Shown in pieces: positions 51,347 through 60,621 of a stretch of 64,000 nucleotides of DNA. Origin of the DNA: Cedecea sp000277545 (lineage in GTDB: Bacteria; Pseudomonadota; Gammaproteobacteria; Enterobacterales; Enterobacteriaceae); NCBI GenBank assembly GCA_050847315.1, contig CP193791.1; one strand, 5' to 3'. The first letter of the stretch is position 1. Every line of letters begins with the position of its first letter. A program made the translations under genes and the position numbers. The notes under the pieces are model-generated. The model was not told the origin of the DNA. It did not search any database and saw only the letters and a program-made list of their open reading frames with translations.

Positions 51347-54300
51347 TCAGTTAATGCCAAAATAACTATTCGTCAGCAGCAGCTCCAGCGGCTGCGGCTG
51401 GGCGATGGTTTCCCCATAGATTAAATCAATGCCAATGCCCGACAGCGTATCCATTACCAGAGGCATATCCGCCGGACCGGCGATAGTTTGCAGCGCCATG
51501 CGTTGGGCGTGACCATGCACAATCGTCACCATCATTTCGTCCATCAGATTACAGTGCACGTTGAGGATCAGGTCCGGGTCTAACATCACGTAGTCGAACA
51601 GATGATGGCTCAGGGTATTAAACAGTTCCAGATCGCGCCCAACGTGGCTCAGCACCATGCGGCAACCGGCTTTGCGCAGCCGTTTCAGGCTGGCATAAGC
51701 GCGCTGTGGCTCGGTGAGCAAGTCGCTGCTTTGAATCGTCAGGTGCAGCAGACGGGCCGGCATTCTGCTGGAGGAAAGCTGTTCCAGCAGCTCATTGACG
51801 AAGGTGTCGCTGGCCAGGCCCGCACCGGAAACGGGCAGCGCGACGCCAAAACCTTTCCTTGCGACCTGAGCGGCATACTTGTCAAAAAATTCGCTAAATA
51901 CGCGGCGATCCAGCGCATGGTGAAGTGCCGGGTCGGCGAGGCCTGAGCGGAATGCGGGTTCGTTGATAACGTCCCCTTCGTTGCCCCAGAAGCGCAGGGT
52001 CAGGAGATAGAAACAGGTCGATTCCGGGATGCGCGGCGGCGCAATCGCCATCGCTATCATCAGCATGGGATTGTCTTTGATCACCTGCCACTGCTCGTCG
52101 AGGGGCATGGTGTCTCGTCCTTGCTCCATGTAGTGGCGATGCGGTTCATAAACCGTGACCTGGCCGCGGCCGTTGTTCTTCGAGGCGTAGCAGGCGATAT
52201 CGGCCTGGGAGAGCACTTCAGACGCGATAGCATTATCGCCGTCAATGTGCGTGATCCCGGCGCTGGCGCCGATGCGGTGCAGACGGCCATCCCACATAAA
52301 GTGGTAGTCGTTGATACTGCGAATAATGCGCTCAGAAATATAACGTGCGTTTTCAGTGGAACAATCTGGCAGCAGCAAACCAAATTCGTCGCCGCCGAGG
52401 CGAGCAAGGAAATCCCCCGTGCGCAGCATACTCAGCATCATCGCCGCCAGCTCCCGCAGCAAAGCATCACCTGCGGCATGGCCCGCGGAGTCGTTTACGG
52501 CTTTAAAACGGTCGAGGTCAATGAACACCAGGGCATGGCGCTGACGGTGTTCAACCGCACCCTGCAGTAAGCGCTTCAGGTGATTCTCAAAGCTTACCCG
52601 GTTGGCCAGGTGCGTCAGGCTATCGTGCGAGGCGCTGTAGCTCAGCTGTTTGAGCATTTTCCGGGACTCAGTCACATCCTGGATAACCAGCACGGAGCCA
52701 ATGCTTTGGCCGTCCAGCGTAGTCAGCGGCGTAATGGTGTAGTGGATGTCGTAGCTACCGCCGTTGCGGCAATGCAGCACGACATCCTGCTCTATAGCGC
52801 TCCGGGAAAAATCGCCGCTGTGTATGTTTTCCATCACCGGGCCGTTATCACCGAAGGTGATGCGCAGAATCGCCAGAATGTGCTGGCCGATGGCCGCCTC
52901 CTGCGCCCAGCCGCTGAGCTTCTCGGCAATCGGGTTCATAAAGGAGACATTCATGTCGACGTCGGTGCAAATTACCGCTTCGCCGATCGAGTCCAGCGTG
53001 ATGTGCAGCCGCTCTTTTTCCTGGTACAGCGCTTCGTTGAGCTGCTTAACTTCGGTCATGTCCATATTGATGCCCAGCAGCCGTTCCACGTCGCCGTTCT
53101 TATTCAGCACGCGGTTAGCCAGGGAGCGGATATGGCGGATACCGTCTTTGACATGGATACGAAATTCAAGCTTAAACGGCAGGCGATTTTTTAACGACTC
53201 GCGAATAACGGTTTCCGAGTGGGCGAGATCTTCTTTCACCAGCCTGTTCAGCCAGAGCTGGTAGGTGGGTTTGGTATGCGGCGGCACGTCGTAAAGCTCA
53301 AACATCCGCTTATCCCAGCTGATGACATCGTTGGTCAGATCCCACTCCCAGATGCCGATGCCGCCGGCTTCATTGGCAAGCGTAATCCGCTCCATCAGCC
53401 GCTTGTTGATCCACTCGGTATGCTTCAGGTCGTTGATGTCTTCAATCTGGGCGATGTAGTAGAGCGGCGTGCCGTCGGTATGACGCACAACGGACGCCGT
53501 GAGCATGGCCCACACGACATTGCCCGCGCTGGTGTAATAGCGCTTTTCCATTGAATAGCTATTGATGTGCCCGGCCTCGAGCTTGCTCAGGTGCTGAAGA
53601 TCGAGATTCAAATCTTCGGGCCAGGTAATTTGCTGGAAGGTGAGATCGCTCAGCTCTTCGCTGGAATAGCCGAGGAACTTACATAATGACTTATTGACCT
53701 GCAGCCATTTGCCCTCGGTAGAGACCAGCGCCATGCCAATAGCCGAGTATTCCATGGCGTTACGAAAGCGCGTTTCGCTTTCGGTGATGTGTTTACGCTC
53801 TGTGCGGGAGGAGTACATCACCATTGTGATGACGTTTGCCGGCAGCAGAATCAGCAGAAACGGCAGCCACGGCGCATATTCCAGCACGCGCGGGTGGGGC
53901 GTTAACATCGGGAGCTTGCCGATGGCTATCATCGCCGAGACCATCATCAGCGTGGCAAGGAAAATAATAAAGGCTTCCAGACGCGGCAGCCGAATGGCGC
54001 TCCACATCAGAATGACGATGATAAAAGTGAACGGCCAGGGCAGATAAATTAATGAAAAATAGCTGAGTGCCAGCGTGACGGCGAAGGTTGCCACGGTTTC
54101 GAACAGCAGGGCCGCTTTGCGGTGACGAAGCAAATAATAAGGTTTAAACAGCAGCCCTGCCGGCATCAGCGCCAGCGCCCCGATGGATTCAGACAGCACC
54201 CATATAAAGAAGGTTTTCAGCGACGAGGAGTCAACCGGTATCGGCAATAGCGTCACCAGCAGGCCGCCGACCAGCGGAGGGATTACCGCACTGCACACGG

Positions 54301-54679
54301 CAAGTCGTGACCAGTTATTGAGGTTTTGTAAGGGGTTTTTCCGCGGCAAAAAGCGACGTAACAAAAGCGCGCCCAGCAGAGCCTCAAACAGGTTTATTGC
54401 GGTTAACGAGATATTCAGACCGCTAAATGAAAAAACGGCGGCGCTGGCTGCCATGCTGCCCAGTGCACAGACGGCGGCAATGAACGGCCATTGATGGAGA
54501 GGAGAACGGAAAAATGCCGCCATCATCACCGAGGTGGTAAACCAGATAGGCACCAGATCGGTGCCTTTTAACGTCAGCTCAAGGGAATAGAGGGTGAAAA
54601 CAAAGCTGAGTAACCCCAAGCCAGCCAGCAGTATCAGTGAATGGACGGCGGCTTCTGTTTGTCTGTTTTTTCTAATCAT
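51347..54679 (-). CDS. dgcE: Diguanylate cyclase DgcE (YegE)
   Basis: 1110 residues. N-terminal MASE1 membrane sensor (about 15-300), three PAS/PAC units (about 300-680), a GGDEF domain with the active RLGGDEFGLLLPD near residue 760 and a product-inhibition I-site RTGD five residues before it, then a C-terminal EAL-like domain lacking the EAL motif. Makes cyclic di-GMP at the inner membrane; in E. coli it drives curli/cellulose via YciR-DgcM. Matches E. coli YegE along its length. Confidence 0.95.
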   Translation of the reverse strand: MIRKNRQTEAAVHSLILLAGLGLLSFVFTLYSLELTLKGTDLVPIWFTTSVMMAAFFRSPLHQWPFIAAVCALGSMAASAAVFSFSGLNISLTAINLFEALLGALLLRRFLPRKNPLQNLNNWSRLAVCSAVIPPLVGGLLVTLLPIPVDSSSLKTFFIWVLSESIGALALMPAGLLFKPYYLLRHRKAALLFETVATFAVTLALSYFSLIYLPWPFTFIIVILMWSAIRLPRLEAFIIFLATLMMVSAMIAIGKLPMLTPHPRVLEYAPWLPFLLILLPANVITMVMYSSRTERKHITESETRFRNAMEYSAIGMALVSTEGKWLQVNKSLCKFLGYSSEELSDLTFQQITWPEDLNLDLQHLSKLEAGHINSYSMEKRYYTSAGNVVWAMLTASVVRHTDGTPLYYIAQIEDINDLKHTEWINKRLMERITLANEAGGIGIWEWDLTNDVISWDKRMFELYDVPPHTKPTYQLWLNRLVKEDLAHSETVIRESLKNRLPFKLEFRIHVKDGIRHIRSLANRVLNKNGDVERLLGINMDMTEVKQLNEALYQEKERLHITLDSIGEAVICTDVDMNVSFMNPIAEKLSGWAQEAAIGQHILAILRITFGDNGPVMENIHSGDFSRSAIEQDVVLHCRNGGSYDIHYTITPLTTLDGQSIGSVLVIQDVTESRKMLKQLSYSASHDSLTHLANRVSFENHLKRLLQGAVEHRQRHALVFIDLDRFKAVNDSAGHAAGDALLRELAAMMLSMLRTGDFLARLGGDEFGLLLPDCSTENARYISERIIRSINDYHFMWDGRLHRIGASAGITHIDGDNAIASEVLSQADIACYASKNNGRGQVTVYEPHRHYMEQGRDTMPLDEQWQVIKDNPMLMIAMAIAPPRIPESTCFYLLTLRFWGNEGDVINEPAFRSGLADPALHHALDRRVFSEFFDKYAAQVARKGFGVALPVSGAGLASDTFVNELLEQLSSSRMPARLLHLTIQSSDLLTEPQRAYASLKRLRKAGCRMVLSHVGRDLELFNTLSHHLFDYVMLDPDLILNVHCNLMDEMMVTIVHGHAQRMALQTIAGPADMPLVMDTLSGIGIDLIYGETIAQPQPLELLLTNSYFGIN

Positions 54680-55034
54680 TACCGCAAATCCGCTTGGACA
54701 CTGCCGCCAGGAGTCATGCCCGGATGCATATAAATAAAGAATCGGTTTATGCTAGTACAAACAATTTACAATTCCTATGCTCGGTTGTCAGAATTTACCT
54801 ACAGAGTGTCAGAAATTGCGTAGTCAAATCACGTAATTAAATAATTCCACTTTACCCGTTGCCTGGCGATGGTGCGCTGTCATGCCTTTGTCACTTTGTT
54901 GGCCCTTTGCCGCGTAATTTCACGATTGCAGGGGGTAAGAGGCTGGTATCAAAAGGCGGTTGTCCCTATAATTGCGGCGTTTGACGCCTCCGCGTCGTCC
55001 TTCCAACACTTTTCGTATTCAGGCCGTAAATAAT
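54680..55034. promoter_or_regulatory. Divergent dgcE-udk intergenic region
   Basis: 355 bp, AT-rich on the dgcE side, holding both divergent promoters. I see no strong operator or RNA in it. The udk reading frame is open back to 54972 but lacks family resemblance there. Confidence 0.4.
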
Positions 55035-55676
55035 ATGACCGATCAGTCTCATCAATGCGTCATCATCGGGATAGCCGGCGCATCGGCTTCAGGGAAAAGC
55101 CTCATTGCCAGCACGTTGTATCGTGAACTGCGCGAGCAAGTCGGCGATGAACACATTGGTGTCATTCCAGAAGACAGTTACTACAAAGATCAAAGCCATC
55201 TGTCGATGGAAGAGCGTGTTAAAACCAACTACGATCACCCCAGCGCAATGGACCACAACCTGCTTTTCCAGCATTTGCAGACGCTGAAGTCCGGCAAAGC
55301 TATCGAACTGCCGGTTTATAGCTACGTGGAGCACACCCGCACCGACCAGACCGTGCATTTGGTCCCGAAGAAGGTGATCATTCTGGAAGGCATCCTGCTG
55401 CTGACCGATGCGCGCCTGCGCCAGGAAATGAACTTCTCTATTTTTGTTGATACACCGCTGGATATCTGCCTGATGCGCCGTATGAAGCGCGACGTTAACG
55501 AGCGCGGCCGTTCAATGGACTCCGTGATGGCGCAGTATCAAAAAACGGTACGCCCAATGTTCCTGCAGTTTATTGAGCCTTCCAAACAATACGCCGATAT
55601 TATCGTGCCGCGCGGGGGCAAGAACCGCATCGCAATCGATATTCTGAAAGCCAAAATCAGTCAGTTCTTTGAATAA
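55035..55676 (+). CDS. udk: Uridine kinase
   Basis: 213 residues, identical in length to E. coli Udk. P-loop IGIAGASASGKSLIAS, uridine-binding DHPSAMDHNLLFQHL and the RRMKRDVNERGR lid segment are intact. Phosphorylates uridine and cytidine for pyrimidine salvage. Confidence 0.97.
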   Translation: MTDQSHQCVIIGIAGASASGKSLIASTLYRELREQVGDEHIGVIPEDSYYKDQSHLSMEERVKTNYDHPSAMDHNLLFQHLQTLKSGKAIELPVYSYVEHTRTDQTVHLVPKKVIILEGILLLTDARLRQEMNFSIFVDTPLDICLMRRMKRDVNERGRSMDSVMAQYQKTVRPMFLQFIEPSKQYADIIVPRGGKNRIAIDILKAKISQFFE

Positions 55677-55799
55677 AGACCTTTGCGGGCGCGCGTAAGC
55701 CGCTCGCTTTTACGTTGAATCCCTCATCCATTGCCAATTGGCTATCGTCGACGCTCTGTGGCAGTGTGTGTAAACTGAGATTGATAAGGAGAATCTGCG

Positions 55800-56381
55800 A
55801 TGCGCCTTTGCGATCGTGATATCGAAGCCTGGCTGGATGATGGCCGTTTAGCGATTACCCCCCGTCCTCCGGTTGAACGCATTAACGGTGCCACCGTGGA
55901 TGTGCGCCTCGGCAATAAATTCCGCACGTTTAGCGGGCATACCGCACCTTTTATCGATCTCAGCGGCCCTAAAGATGAAGTCACCGAAGCGTTAGAGCGC
56001 GTGATGAGTGATGAGATTGTGCTGGAAGAAGGTGAAGCTTTCTTTCTACATCCCGGTGAACTGGCGCTGGCGGTAACGCTGGAATCTGTCACGCTGCCGG
56101 ACGACCTTGTGGGCTGGCTGGATGGGCGTTCCTCGTTAGCGCGCCTGGGCCTGATGGTACACGTCACCGCCCACCGCATCGATCCGGGCTGGCATGGCTG
56201 TATCGTGCTTGAGTTCTACAATTCAGGGAAGCTGCCGCTGGCGCTGCGTCCGGGCATGATGATTGGCGCGCTGAGCTTTGAACCCCTCTCCGGGCCAGCG
56301 GCTCGCCCTTATAATCGCCGTCAGGATGCCAAATACCGCGACCAGCAGGGTGCGGTAGCAAGCCGTATCGATAAAGACTGA
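55800..56381 (+). CDS. dcd: dCTP deaminase
   Basis: 193 residues, same as E. coli Dcd. The trimeric dUTPase-like core includes GRSSLARLGLMVHVTAHRID and the catalytic-Glu strand VLEFYNSGKLPLALRPGMMIG. Converts dCTP to dUTP for dTMP synthesis. Confidence 0.97.
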   Translation: MRLCDRDIEAWLDDGRLAITPRPPVERINGATVDVRLGNKFRTFSGHTAPFIDLSGPKDEVTEALERVMSDEIVLEEGEAFFLHPGELALAVTLESVTLPDDLVGWLDGRSSLARLGLMVHVTAHRIDPGWHGCIVLEFYNSGKLPLALRPGMMIGALSFEPLSGPAARPYNRRQDAKYRDQQGAVASRIDKD

Positions 56382-56427
56382 ATTGCAGTGAGTTGTTCGC
56401 CCTCTGGCGAATGATATGGAGAATGTT

Positions 56428-58281
56428 ATGAGACGACTATTAACCACGTTGATGATTCTGCTGGTTGTGCTGATAGCCGGCCTGACCTCACTCGTGTTGT
56501 TGGTTAACCCTAACGACTTCCGTGGTTATATGGTTCGTCAGGTTGAGGCCCGCAGCGGCTATCACCTTGAGCTGGAAGGGCCGCTGCGCTGGCATGTCTG
56601 GCCGCAGCTGAGTATTTTGTCTGGCCGCATGTCACTGACTGCGCCGGGTGCCAGTTTGCCAATGGTTAGCGCGGAAAATATGCGTCTGGATGTAGCGCTG
56701 ATTCCGCTGCTTTCTCACCAGCTTCAGGTTCGCCAGGTCATGCTGAAAAGCGCGGTGATTCAGATGACGCCGCAGGCTGAAGCGAAGCTTTCGGCTAACG
56801 CGCCGGTAGGGCCAAAAGACACCATTAGTGAACCGGATACCGGGCGTGGCTGGTCCTTTGATGTTGCGAAGCTTAAGGTCGTCGACAGCGTGCTGGTCTT
56901 CCAGCATATCAATGACGAGCAGGTCACCGTCCGCAATATTAACCTGCAAATGACGCAGGATGATAAGCGCCAGGCGCATATTGAACTCAGCAGCCAAATC
57001 AACCGTGACCAGCGGGATTTAACGCTTTCGGTCACCGCAGATATCGATCTCCATGACTATCCGCAGCAAATCAACGCCACGTTAAGCCAAATTGACTACC
57101 AGCTGCAGGGCGCCGACCTTCCGGCTGGCGGCATCGGCGGCTCGGGTTCGCTTCAACTGGGCTGGAAAAACACGGGCAGCCAGCTTTCGCTGTCAAATAT
57201 GCAGCTCACGGCCAACGACAGTGATTTACAGGGCAATGTCAGCGTGGCGATGCAGGATAAACCGCAGTGGACGGTGGATCTGCAATCTCGCCTGCTCAAT
57301 CTCGACAAACTGGTGGCCAATGCACCCGTTGCGGATACCTCGATTAACCAACAGGCCCAGCAGGCTCAGCAACCGTCCCGCCCGGGCCCGGTGATTGCCG
57401 AACAACAGGGTGAAACCAACTACCACAGCCTGCGTAATTTTAATGCCGTACTGAATATCAAGGCCGGTGAAGTGCGCTGGCGCGGCCTGGCGTTCAGCGA
57501 TGTGCAGACCGCGCTGGTGAATCAGGAGGGTAAACTCAGTATTAACCAGCTCAACGGCAAGCTGGGGCAGGGCACGCTCTCGCTGCCGGGCTTCCTGGAT
57601 GCCAGCGGCAAGACGCCTGAGCTTGCCTTCCAGCCGCAGGTGAAAAATATTGAGATCGGCAAAATTCTGACCGCGTTTGATTACCCGATTGCGTTAACCG
57701 GGCAGTTTTCTATGACGGGTGATTTCAGCGGTGAACGCCTTGATGCGGAGGATTTCCGCAGTAACTGGCAGGGAGACGCCCAGCTTGAGCTGGTCCATTC
57801 CCGCCTCGAGGGGATGAACTTCCAGCAGCTGATTCAGCAGGCGGTCAGTCGGAACAATGAGGGCGTGGATGCGCAGCAGAATGTTCAGAACGTCACCGAG
57901 CTTGATCACTTCTCCACGTCTGCGTCGCTGGATAACGGGCTTCTGACGATGACGAAGATGGTCGGTGAGTCCAGCGTATTGTCCCTGACCGGCGAAGGCA
58001 CGATGGATCTGGTGAAAGAGGTCTGCGACACCAACTTTGCAATTAAAGTCGGCGGCGGCTGGCAGGGCAGCGACAGTAAACTGATTGAAGTGCTAAAAAA
58101 CACGGCCGTTCCGCTCCGGGTTTATGGCCCGTGGCAGCAGCTGAATTACACGCTGCAGGTTGACCAGGTGCTGCGTAAGCAGCTGCAGGATGAAGCTAAG
58201 CGTCGGCTCAATGACTGGCTGGATAAGCATAAAGAGAGCGACAAGGCGAAAGACGCTCAGCAGTTACTGAATAAGCTTTAA
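56428..58281 (+). CDS. asmA: AsmA, AsmA-like lipid-transfer family protein
   Basis: 617 residues: N-terminal helix (TTLMILLVVLIAGLTSLVLLV) then a long beta-rich periplasmic region with NPNDFRGYMVRQVEARSGY and LRWHVWPQLSILSGRMSLTAPG, typical of AsmA. Thought to help phospholipid transport to the outer membrane. ATG 56428 has GGAG six bases upstream; ATG 56416 is an alternative. Follows dcd as in E. coli. Confidence 0.95.
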   Translation: MRRLLTTLMILLVVLIAGLTSLVLLVNPNDFRGYMVRQVEARSGYHLELEGPLRWHVWPQLSILSGRMSLTAPGASLPMVSAENMRLDVALIPLLSHQLQVRQVMLKSAVIQMTPQAEAKLSANAPVGPKDTISEPDTGRGWSFDVAKLKVVDSVLVFQHINDEQVTVRNINLQMTQDDKRQAHIELSSQINRDQRDLTLSVTADIDLHDYPQQINATLSQIDYQLQGADLPAGGIGGSGSLQLGWKNTGSQLSLSNMQLTANDSDLQGNVSVAMQDKPQWTVDLQSRLLNLDKLVANAPVADTSINQQAQQAQQPSRPGPVIAEQQGETNYHSLRNFNAVLNIKAGEVRWRGLAFSDVQTALVNQEGKLSINQLNGKLGQGTLSLPGFLDASGKTPELAFQPQVKNIEIGKILTAFDYPIALTGQFSMTGDFSGERLDAEDFRSNWQGDAQLELVHSRLEGMNFQQLIQQAVSRNNEGVDAQQNVQNVTELDHFSTSASLDNGLLTMTKMVGESSVLSLTGEGTMDLVKEVCDTNFAIKVGGGWQGSDSKLIEVLKNTAVPLRVYGPWQQLNYTLQVDQVLRKQLQDEAKRRLNDWLDKHKESDKAKDAQQLLNKL

Positions 58282-58286
58282 CGACA

Positions 58287-58312
58287 AAAAAACCGGCTCT
58301 CGCCGGTTTTTT
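58287..58312. terminator. Bidirectional terminator, asmA / yegH
   Basis: AAAAAAACCGGC-TCTC-GCCGGTTTTTTT between convergent genes; symmetric A and T runs. Confidence 0.92.
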
Positions 58313-59895
58313 TATACCTCATAATCCAGCAGAGTATCGTCTTGTTCGAGCGGGATGATTTGTACTTTGTTGACCCTGTGATTCACCACCTCCAGCGTTT
58401 TGAGCAAATAATTCCCCACTTCAACGCTCTCGCCTTTGGCTGGAATATGCTGCAAATGCTCCATCAGCAACCCGGCAATGGTGTGGTATTCCCGTTTCTC
58501 ATCCAGGGGAAGGGCGATGTACTGCACCAGGTCGTCCAGCGGCATGTGGCCGTTAGCCGTCCAGCTGCCGTCCTGATTTTTCTGGATATCGTGGCGGGCA
58601 TCTATCTCTTCCACTTCGTTCGGCAGATTACCGGCGATGGTTTCCATCACGTCGCTCAGGGTGACAATGCCTTCCACCGAGCCAAACTCATCGACGACAA
58701 AAGCAAAATGGGTGCGCGCGTTACGGAACTGTTCTAACGCCTGCAGCAGCGGTAATGCCTCCGGGAAAACCAGCGGCTGACGAATCAACGGCGTAATATT
58801 CAGCGCTTCGCCGTGCAGCGATTGCTGCAATAAATCGATAACGTGCACCACGCCGAGGATGTCATCGTCATTGTCCGTGACCACGATACGCGTGTGCTGG
58901 TTTTTATTCAGAAGTTCGCGAACCTCGGCTTCCGGGGCGGTAATGTCCAGATGCTCGACGTCGTGGCGGGAGGTCATGATACTGCTGACGCTGCGCTGGT
59001 TCAGGTGCAGCACGCGCTCGATCATCCGCGTTTCCTGCGGGTTAAAAACATCGCTGTTAATGCCGCTGTCGGCAATAAGTGAGGCGGTCTGGGCATCCAG
59101 TTCCGCGTCTTCTTTCTTGCCGTTCAACAGCCGCAGCACGGCTTCGGCGGTGCGCTCCCGCAGCGACTGATTTGCGGAAAGAAAACGTCGGCGGTTAAAT
59201 ATCGCCAGCTGATTGAGTGATTCAATCATCACCGAGAATCCGATGGCAGCATAGAGATAGCCTTTCGGGATTTGATAGCCAAAGCCGTCGGCCACCAGGC
59301 TAAAGCCAATCATCAGCAGGAAACTCAGGCACAAAATCACGATGGTCGGGTGGCTGTTCACAAACCGAGTCAGCGACTTGCTGGCCAGCACCATCAGCCC
59401 GATGGCGATGATAACCGCGACCATCATGACCGCCAGATGGTCGACCATGCCAACGGCGGTGACCACCGAATCAAGGGAAAACACGGCGTCAAGAATGACG
59501 ATTTGCGCCACAACGGGCCAGAATTTGGCCCCCCGTTTTTGCGTGTGATGCTCGCTGTCTTTGCCCTCCAGCCGCTCATTCAGCTCCATCGTGGCCTTGA
59601 ACAGCAGGAACATACCGCCCAACAGCATGATCAGATCCCTGGCGCTAAAGCTAAGGTCGTGAAGGGTGAATAGCGGTCGGGTAAGCGTCACCAGCCACGA
59701 AATGGAGGCCAGCAGCAGCAGGCGCATAACCATCGCCAGCAGTAAGCCCGTGACGCGGGCACGATCGCGCAGTTTAGGAGGCAGCTTTTCGGCGAGGATG
59801 GCAATAAAAACGAGGTTATCAATGCCCAGAACCAGTTCTAAAACGACCAGGGTAACTAACCCGGCCCAGACTGAGGGGTCGGCAATCCATTCCAT
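58312..59895 (-). CDS. yegH: TerC/CBS/CorC-domain inner-membrane protein YegH
   Basis: 527 residues, the E. coli length. N-terminal TerC domain with seven or so helices (ELVLGIDNLVFIAILAEKLPP, FSLDSVVTAVGM), a pair of CBS domains (VSSIMTSRHDVEHLD; FAFVVDEFGSVEGIVTLSDVM) and a C-terminal CorC/HlyC transporter-associated domain. Possibly metal-ion related transport; function not established. Confidence 0.94.
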   Translation of the reverse strand: MEWIADPSVWAGLVTLVVLELVLGIDNLVFIAILAEKLPPKLRDRARVTGLLLAMVMRLLLLASISWLVTLTRPLFTLHDLSFSARDLIMLLGGMFLLFKATMELNERLEGKDSEHHTQKRGAKFWPVVAQIVILDAVFSLDSVVTAVGMVDHLAVMMVAVIIAIGLMVLASKSLTRFVNSHPTIVILCLSFLLMIGFSLVADGFGYQIPKGYLYAAIGFSVMIESLNQLAIFNRRRFLSANQSLRERTAEAVLRLLNGKKEDAELDAQTASLIADSGINSDVFNPQETRMIERVLHLNQRSVSSIMTSRHDVEHLDITAPEAEVRELLNKNQHTRIVVTDNDDDILGVVHVIDLLQQSLHGEALNITPLIRQPLVFPEALPLLQALEQFRNARTHFAFVVDEFGSVEGIVTLSDVMETIAGNLPNEVEEIDARHDIQKNQDGSWTANGHMPLDDLVQYIALPLDEKREYHTIAGLLMEHLQHIPAKGESVEVGNYLLKTLEVVNHRVNKVQIIPLEQDDTLLDYEV

Positions 59896-59976
59896 ACGGG
59901 GTTTATAGCCTTTAACTTACGGGCAAATGCCACACGGAAATGATGGATAATTGTCGGACAAAAAGCAATGTTTGTC

Positions 59977-59991
59977 TGAGAATAATCCGTA
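59977..59991 (+). promoter_or_regulatory. Second, weaker RcsAB-box-like site
   Basis: TGAGAATAATCCGTA resembles the RcsAB consensus TAAGAATATTCCTA at most positions. It lies near yegH at the start of the 726-bp yegH-wza gap and may be fortuitous. Confidence 0.35.
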
Positions 59992-60151
59992 ATGACTTAT
60001 AGAATTTTCAGCATTAAATGAATGCCCGGCAAATTATTGCGGATAATATTTAAAGAAGCATTTGAGTTATATATTTTATATATGAATACGCCGCTATGAG
60101 ATAGTTCTGCATATTTTCCCAGGCATTGTCTTATTATTTTTATTGTCAATA

Positions 60152-60165
60152 TAAAGAAAATCCTA
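60152..60165 (+). promoter_or_regulatory. RcsAB box of the wza operon
   Basis: TAAAGAAAATCCTA closely matches the RcsAB box known upstream of E. coli wza (TAAAGAAACTCCTA, from memory). It lies about 460 bp before wza, consistent with a long untranslated leader. Envelope-stress control by the Rcs phosphorelay follows. Confidence 0.8.
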
Positions 60166-60403
60166 AAATGTTATTATTGCGTGGTTCATATTATTCTTAA
60201 AAGTCCGCCTCCAGCCTTTTGTCTCCTTGCCTGCTGAGTTTTAAGCTGCAACAATCTTTGGCGATGATTAGCAATGAATGTGTGATTACTCGTTTAGTAA
60301 TAGTTTGTCCCAGCATTGTCATAAGACCTGATTCATTTTTTTCAATATTTTTCGGATATTAGAGAATCTCAGGTTATTAGGATTATTTACCTTTTTCAGT
60401 GGG

Positions 60404-60434
60404 TTGGTGACTGTGAGCCAGGGGCGGTAGCGTG
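60404..60434 (+). promoter_or_regulatory. JUMPStart element with ops site (RfaH)
   Basis: GTGAGCCAGGGGCGGTAGCGTG contains the ops core GGCGGTAGCGTG at 60423-60434, 188 bp before the wza start. ops recruits RfaH to prevent premature termination in long polysaccharide operons. Confidence 0.93.
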
Positions 60435-60621
60435 CCCGGATGCGGCCAGATAACAGCAAGTGATGGCGTCATCAGAATGTCGGGGAATAAGCTTATTTTA
60501 GGAATAATGCCAGTTTTCTCATTCTCTGAATATATTCAATTCTGCACTTCGTTCTCACGGTTAATTGCTTGCCTGTTTTATTCGCTCAGGATAATTACTC
60601 TGCCATAGTGATAAATATTCA

